This document shows positions 58,185-64,000 of a DNA stretch of 64,000 bases, in pieces. The notes under the pieces are model-generated. The model ran no database searches and had not been told where the DNA came from. It saw only the letters and a list, made by a program, of their open reading frames with translations. Source of the DNA: Phlegmacium glaucopus. Lineage: Eukaryota; Basidiomycota; Agaricomycetes; Agaricales; Cortinariaceae. Positions within the stretch are counted from its first letter, which is position 1. Every line of letters begins with the position of its first letter. Both the position numbers and the translations under genes were made by a program. The stretch lies in the NCBI GenBank assembly GCA_015039465.1, contig MU130702.1:332861-396860 (forward strand). Direction: 5' to 3'.

Positions 58185-60561
58185 ATGTTACTGTCTCTCC
58201 TTGGGCAGGTCGTCCTCGCCGCCCTCCTGGCGTCTGCATTTACCCCAACGCCGACATTGACCAGAAGGACCAATGGACCCCTCCCACCTTCCCAGTTTGT
58301 TACGACTCAGAACGGCCAGTTTTTCTTCAACGGGACGTAAGGCCATCTTCGTGATCTTGCTTTCAACGGGAGCTCATCGAATAATTTAGTCCTATAGCAT
58401 TTGTTGGCACAAACGCATATTGGTTGCCGATATTGAATTCGGATCAGGACATAGACTTCACTTTGGGCAACATGTCGAAGGCAGGGATCACGGTGGTTAG
58501 AACGTGGGCGTTCAATGGTCAATCTCTTCCTCGTCTTAGCAATTTTATCGTTCAACTATGCTCTTACAGATGTTCAGACAATTCCTGAAAATGGGACTTG
58601 GTTTCAGTTGATCGCCAATGGTGCCACCACTATCAACAATGGAACCAATGGTCTTCAGAAGCTTGATACAGTGGTCCGGCTCGCGGAGAAGCACAATATA
58701 TTCTTGCAATTAGCACTTACAAATAATTGGAATCCCCTTCCCCTCCTGGATAACGTTGCCGCGGGCCTATCGATCAGCGCCAGAGATGTGACCAATGGTA
58801 CAAATACCACTCTTCCGAGAAACACACTCAGTAACGATTATGGTCAGCAATTTATTAATTATCTTGCATTCGAACTCACGGGGATTGTACAGGAGGGATG
58901 GATGTCTATGTCCGAGCGCTCAGTAATTCTACCACGCAGTCGCACGATGACTTCTATTCAAACCCAATGATTCTTAATACCTTCATGAATTACACAACTC
59001 AAATCGTAACTCGATACGCCAACAGCCCCGCGATATTTGGCTGGTAAGTATTCTTGGTTCCTCGCCTTCACCAGAGCATACTAACCTCGGTCCCGATTTT
59101 TACAGGGAACTTGCCAATGATCCCAGGTACCTAAAATACTTCTGTCACCTATTCTTCCTCACCTTGTGATAGGTGTAACTCGAGTATCTCTGGGACCTCG
59201 CAATGCTCGACACTAACCGTTACGCAGTGGCATTCCCAAGTTGCTCAACACGTCAGCACTGTTGACCCCAATCATCTTGTGACTTCTGGGTAAGTCGATG
59301 TGGTCATTGACCAAGTTCTTCTTTCAATTAATATCTTCTCCAGCAATCACGGTTTCTTCTGTGTCGATTGTCCTAAACTGTTCCCCAGAGTCACGCCTCA
59401 ACCATCGCCATCGCCATCGCCTGCTCCTGGTGTCAGACGTCGTTCGCCGAAACCGAAACCTTTGACCAAGTATAGGTTGTTACAAGAACGAAGAGCTGCA
59501 TGGAAGAGGTTTAGGGACGCAAAGAAACGTTCAGCGCCGGGTCAAACTATTCGAGGAAGATGGATCGCTCCAGGTATACTATTTCTTTTGTACGGTTTAC
59601 CAATTTATAGCTCGATTTTCTCTTACAGAAACAAGACGTCAATTTGATCAGGGTATGGGATCGGCCTTCGATGGTTCTTCAGGTGTAGACAGTGAAGATA
59701 TCATTAACATCCCACAAATTGGATATGGATCTTTCCAACTCTTCCCAGATCAAAATAGCTATGGTCCCGACGACCCAAATCTTCCTGCTTTCAATAATAC
59801 GGTACAACAAGGCTTGTTATGGATTCAAAAACATGCCCAGCTTGGTCAATTGTAACTATATTTTGTTCATATTTTTCTTAATTTTTCTTGATATCTATCC
59901 TCCCAGGTTCGGTAAACCCGTGTCTCTGACAGGTTTTGGTCTTGTAACGCAAAACAATACCCCCTTTTTCGTCCCCTTCAACACTACAGAAGCCCCTTTC
60001 GCTTCTGACAATCGTGTGTTTAACTAATTGTCCTTTTTATTGGCACCAAGTACTCACTCCTTATTCTAGCACCCACTGCAACGCCAGTTCAACAACCCTT
60101 TGTCACCGATGATCAACGAGATGACGCTTATACCCAATGGCTGGAAGGTTTGATCCAACCCTTTTATGCACCATATCACGACTTGATTTTTTTCCCGCAA
60201 AACAGCTGGTTTGCAAAATGGATTGAACGGGATGCTTCAATATCAGGTACATCATTCTCTTTTGATGCATCATCATTCTTTGTCTAATAGCTCTGCTGTT
60301 TTTAGTGGTCACAAGACAATCTGACAACACAAGTGGGTACGGCAATTCAACCCACAGTTAGCGGTACAGATGTTCAACCTACCGTCACCGGAACCGGGCT
60401 ATCTCCCAACGATGGTTATTCAATCCAGGGTCAAGGGTGAGCTTATTTTATGAAATAGATTCCATAGTACTCACTCCATCACATCTCTCAGGCTAGCGAG
60501 TGTTGTCAATACTATCATGGTAGCTGCACAGGGATTTGCAGCAGACACGCCTGGGAGATGA
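58185..60561 (+). CDS. Secreted GH5 (mannanase-like) protein, probable pseudoenzyme
   Basis: The ATG at 58185 starts a signal peptide ('MLLSLLGQVVLAALLASAF') with a possible dibasic processing site (TRR). The GH5 barrel follows: 'AFVGTNAYWLPILNSDQDID', 'MSKAGITVVRTWAFND', 'DVYVRAL', 'NTFMNYTTQIVTRYANSP', 'GWELANDPRC', 'HVSTVDPNHLVTSG', 'NIPQIGYGSFQLFPDQ' and 'GKPVSLTGFGLVTQNN'. In active GH5_7 mannanases the acid/base Glu sits in 'NEP' and the nucleophile in 'EE(F/Y)G'. Here these are Asn-Asp-Pro (59116-59124) and Thr-Gly-Phe-Gly (59929-59940). An extra Pro-rich, strongly basic insert of roughly 80 residues (about 59390-59645, 'PSPSPSPAPGVRRRSPKPKP') interrupts the barrel. About ten introns are present. 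It may bind mannan or wall sugar without cutting it, by inference. Confidence 0.85.
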
Positions 60562-60969
60562 GGAAAATCTGCAATACGAACTTTGAAATCGCTATGTTTT
60601 TATCTGCAGCGACATGGTCTTTTTCTCACGAACACTTCAACGGACACGTCACGATCGTACTAATACTTTTGTTCTTCATGCGCATCGTCTGAATGTGACT
60701 CCTTGTACAAATATTGCAGAACGATGCGGGATATTTAGACTCACTTACCTTTGATTTACACTTACCTTTGATTTACACTTACCTTTGATTTACGTACTTA
60801 CTCATTTCAAAGCACGGCTACCTCTTGGTGAAGCGCAAAAAATATATTTTTGATATTTTGAAACATGCCGAGGACATCCTGCTCAGTACGACACTCCCTA
60901 TCACATATCACGCGACGCGTTTGTGACTCAGATGCTTAATCCCACTAACATTGGTTACTCAGTTCAACC
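60562..60969. other. Intergenic region upstream of RAD3
   Basis: No coding content is supported. It contains the 17-bp triple repeat described separately and an A/T-rich stretch at about 60838-60866. Confidence 0.4.
60743..60793. repeat. Three perfect tandem copies of a 17-bp unit
   Basis: The unit ACTTACCTTTGATTTAC occurs at 60743-60759, 60760-60776 and 60777-60793 without mismatches, about 180 bp before the RAD3 start codon and 180 bp after the GH5-like stop. Confidence 0.97.
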
Positions 60970-63900
60970 ATGAAGTTCTTCATTGATAATTTACCAGTAG
61001 GTCCGCTTTCAATTGTGCATGAGCACTGACCTCGTATTCCGTAGATCATTTTCCCTTACGACCGCATCTATCCTGGTAAGGGCACTCCCCACCCATTATA
61101 ACCACTATGAAGCCTTTTCTAAAAAGTCGATGTCAGAACAATATGCTTACATGTGTGATCTCAAAAGAACTCTAGATGCAACTGTGATTTCCTTTTCCTA
61201 CCTTTCAGGCATCCTTCATGAAATCATCATTAGGGTCATTGTGTGCTGGAAATGCCCTCGGGGACGGGCAAGACGGTCTCTTTGTTATCTTTAATTGTAT
61301 CTTATCAACAGGTGCCTCTGCCCTTTCATTTTCATCCCAATTATTGACTAGTTGTCCTTCTAGTTTTTCCCTTCACGTCGGAAACTCATTTATTGTTCAC
61401 GTACAGTTCCTGAAATCGAGAAAGCACTCACGGAACTCAAAAGACTAATGGAATACCGAATATTGTGTGCCGAAACCGAGGAACAGAAAGCCAAGGAACA
61501 GAACTTCATGGGCTTAGGTCTGACAAGTCGCAAAAATCTATGCATCAATCCAGAGGTATCATTCTCGCCCATCTGTTCTATATTAATAAATCAAATTCAC
61601 CTCAACTTGAAAGGTTGCCAAGGAGAAGAAAGGCAAAGTCGTAGACGCACGATGTCGAGACTTGACTAATTCGGCTGCTTGTGAGAAAGGACGGGCAAAT
61701 CCAGGTTCTGTTGAAATGTGTGATTGGCATGAGGTTTCTCATAATATAAATGTCTCCCCTCGTTTTGGTTGTTCATGGTCTTTCAGAATCTGGGGAAAAT
61801 GGAAACTGGCAGTTTCATACCTTCCGGAATATGGACTTTAGCCGACGTCTTGCAATACGGTCGGAATAAAGGCGTATGCCCTTATTTTGCGGTTCGTAGG
61901 ATGGTGCGTGATTCTATTTCTGTATGAGGTGCTTATGATTATTGATAGTGAAAGATAGATGCCTTTTGTTGACATTATTATTTACTCCTTCCACTACCTA
62001 CTTGATCCCAAAGTCGCCGAACAAGTTTCTAAAGAAATATCCAAAGATGCTATCGTGGTCTTCGATGAAGCCCACAACATTGGTCTGTCTGGTGCTACAC
62101 TACCTAGCGAACCTACTGAAGCTGAGAACCCTTGCAGACAATGTTTGCATCGAATCATTGAGCATTGATCTTACAAGGCCGATGCTAGATGCCGCTGGCC
62201 GCAGTGTAATAAAGTTGTCGGACAAAATTGATGAGCAAGTTTTTTTTCAGTGTCACAGGAGCATTTGTTCAACTGACATAGAGTCAAGACAAATGATGCT
62301 GCCAAGCTACAGGATGAATACGCCAGGCTGGTTGAAGGTCTGGAGGAATCGATGTCAGACCATAATGATACCGACAGCTTCGTGGGTAATCCATGTACGT
62401 CGAACAAAACTTTATGTCGCATATTCTTATGGTGTTCAGTGTTACCTGATGATCTCTTGAACGAGGCAATCCCGGGAAATATTCGAAAAGCAGAGCACTT
62501 TGTAGCATTTCTGAAACGATTTGTTGAATATCTGAAGGTAGTCTTCCCGCTTTGAATAACAATGTGATTACTTAAAGTTATCCAGACCCGAATGCGCGTT
62601 CTTCATGTTGTGGCCGAAACTCCTCTATCATTCCTGCAACACCTGAAAGACATAACCTACATTGAAAGACGGCCGTTACGGTATGGATTGGACGTTCTTC
62701 ATTGAATGTCTCGATGCTAATTCTGACCTGACAAGGTTTTGTGCCGAAAGATTACAATCTCTCATTCGAACTTTAGAGCTCAATCGCCTTGATGAATATG
62801 CGAGCCTCCAGAAAGTTGCAAGTTTTGCGACCTTAGTCGCTACCTACGAGAAAGGTATAATCTATAACCCTTTTCAACCTGTCAAACTCAAAACGTTTTT
62901 GATTCAGGCTTTCTGCTCATTCTTGAGCCCTTCGAGACCGACAATGCAACGGTTCCAAATCCAGTCTTCCATTTCACGTCAGCCCATTCCTTCGTGTCTT
63001 TTCAGTCTCTCACACAATCTGCAGGTGCTTAGACCCATCTCTTGCTATCAAGCCCGTCTTTGAACGGTTCAGCAGTGTCGTCATTACATCAGGGACAATA
63101 TCCCCGTTAGATATGTATCCCAAGATGTTGCAATTCACGCCTGTTGTGCAGGAAACCTATCCCATGACATTGACGCGCAATGCTTTTCTACCCTTAGTCA
63201 GTTCGTGACTGAACGCCACATTTTTCAGACTAACATTCATGTAGGTTATCACTCGTGGTAGCGATCAAGTCGCAATTAGTTCCCGGTTTGAAGTCAGAAA
63301 TGACCCCGCCGTGGTTCGCAACTTTGGAAGTATCTTGATAGAATATAGTAAAATTGTTCCGGATGGCATTGTGGCGTTCTTTCCAAGCTATCTCTACATG
63401 GAGTCAATAGTAGCTGCATGGAATGACATGGTAGGTGCAATATCCACCCTCTGTTTATAGAATTTGTTGCTTATCAATGTATCAGGGCATTCTTAACGAA
63501 GTGTGGAAACACAAGTTGATCTTTGTAGAGACGCCAGATGCCAATGAAACAAGTATTGCCCTGGAAAACTACAGGAGGGTGCGTAAGGATCTCTGGCAAC
63601 TTACAGCATATTCAAAGACCATTTGACAGGCCTGTGACAATGGTCGTGGAGCTGTTCTTTTGTCCGTTGCTCGAGGCAAAGTGTCGGAGGGAATCGATTT
63701 CGATCATAATTATGGACGCGCTGTGATTATGTTTGGGTATGTCGGATCCAGGTTTTCCACCTTCTCCCCTAAACAACGGGTTGGCAGGGTTCCCTATCAA
63801 TACACTGAAAGTCGGATTCTGAAAGCTCGCCTAGAATACCTCCGCGACGCTTATCGAATACGAGAATCTGAATTTCTTGGATTTGATGCAATGCGAAATG

Positions 63901-64000
63901 CCGCTCAATGTGTAGGGCGTGTGCTAAGGGGTAAAACAGATTGGGGACTAATGATATTTGCTGATAAGGTTTGTTGTTTCTCTTTAACAGCCATCCTATA
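60970..64000 (+). CDS. RAD3: RAD3/XPD DNA helicase of TFIIH (3' end outside window)
   Basis: This ATP-dependent 5'-3' helicase acts in nucleotide excision repair and is a structural subunit of TFIIH. The start ATG is at 60970 ('MKFFIDNLP'), followed after small introns by '[20 protein letters not shown]'. Helicase motif I reads '[20 protein letters not shown]' after removing an intron that ends CATTAG at 61232. '[16 protein letters not shown]' follows. Iron-sulphur ligands are visible in '[10 protein letters not shown]', 'ARCRDL' and 'GVCPYF', and motif II is 'VVFDEAHNI'. Later blocks include '[20 protein letters not shown]', '[14 protein letters not shown]', '[20 protein letters not shown]' and '[19 protein letters not shown]'. 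The intron 62235-62281 appears to use a GC donor. The gene looks intact, with more than ten introns. Confidence 0.96.

Noticed and set aside
1..64000. Transposons or retroelements
   Set aside because: No transposase, reverse transcriptase or integrase motif and no long terminal or inverted repeats were seen; the only duplication found is the gene-end copy at 28.3-29.0 kb.

Overview
The window is nuclear DNA from a filamentous basidiomycete, most likely an Agaricomycete. The signs are densely packed genes, many short introns (mostly about 45-65 bp, GT-AG with a few variants), conserved eukaryotic proteins that run across several exons, and families typical of mushroom-forming fungi. I see no rRNA or tRNA gene, no transposon and no CRISPR array. 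All family names come from recognising motifs and conserved sequence by eye. Exon joins were inferred from splice sites plus reading-frame and family continuity.

Left third (1-24.9 kb): the 3' part of an APC5-like anaphase-promoting complex gene (+); a long XMAP215/Dis1 microtubule polymerase with an apparent five-TOG layout (+); a Sct1/Gpt2 glycerol-3-phosphate acyltransferase (+); methionine aminopeptidase 1 (-); an orphan gene (-); eIF2B alpha (+); a tiny five-exon Cys/His-rich gene (+); a cyclin K/Ctk2-type cyclin (+) tail-to-tail with an orphan gene (-); a second tiny Cys/His-rich gene (-); and an RWDD1/Gir2-type RWD protein (+).

Middle (24.9-43.8 kb): a YheT-type alpha/beta hydrolase (-); an orphan coiled-coil gene (+) whose 3' end has been copied next door as a decayed tandem duplicate; a very long disordered orphan gene (+); a YMR226c/YdfG-type dehydrogenase (-); a SET-domain lysine methyltransferase-like gene (+); a UPF0658 Golgi membrane protein (+); a PAP2 phosphatase resembling dolichyldiphosphatase (+); a DNAJC9-like J protein (+); and an FHIP/RAI16-like endosome adaptor (-).

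Right third (44-64 kb): the FKS1 1,3-beta-glucan synthase catalytic subunit (-); a leucine-rich-repeat-like gene (+); a PTC7-type PP2C phosphatase (+); dipeptidyl peptidase III (-); a secreted GH5 mannanase-like protein that appears to lack both catalytic glutamates (+); and the 5' part of RAD3/XPD, the TFIIH helicase (+, runs off the window).

Most genes are housekeeping and do not form a cluster with a common pathway. Cell-cycle and microtubule functions (APC5, XMAP215, cyclin) and cell-wall or secretory functions (FKS1, GH5-like, PAP2, UPF0658) recur but are interspersed. The items most worth a second look are the GH5-like probable pseudoenzyme, the pair of tiny Cys/His-rich multi-exon genes, and the tandem-duplicated gene end at 28.3-29.0 kb.
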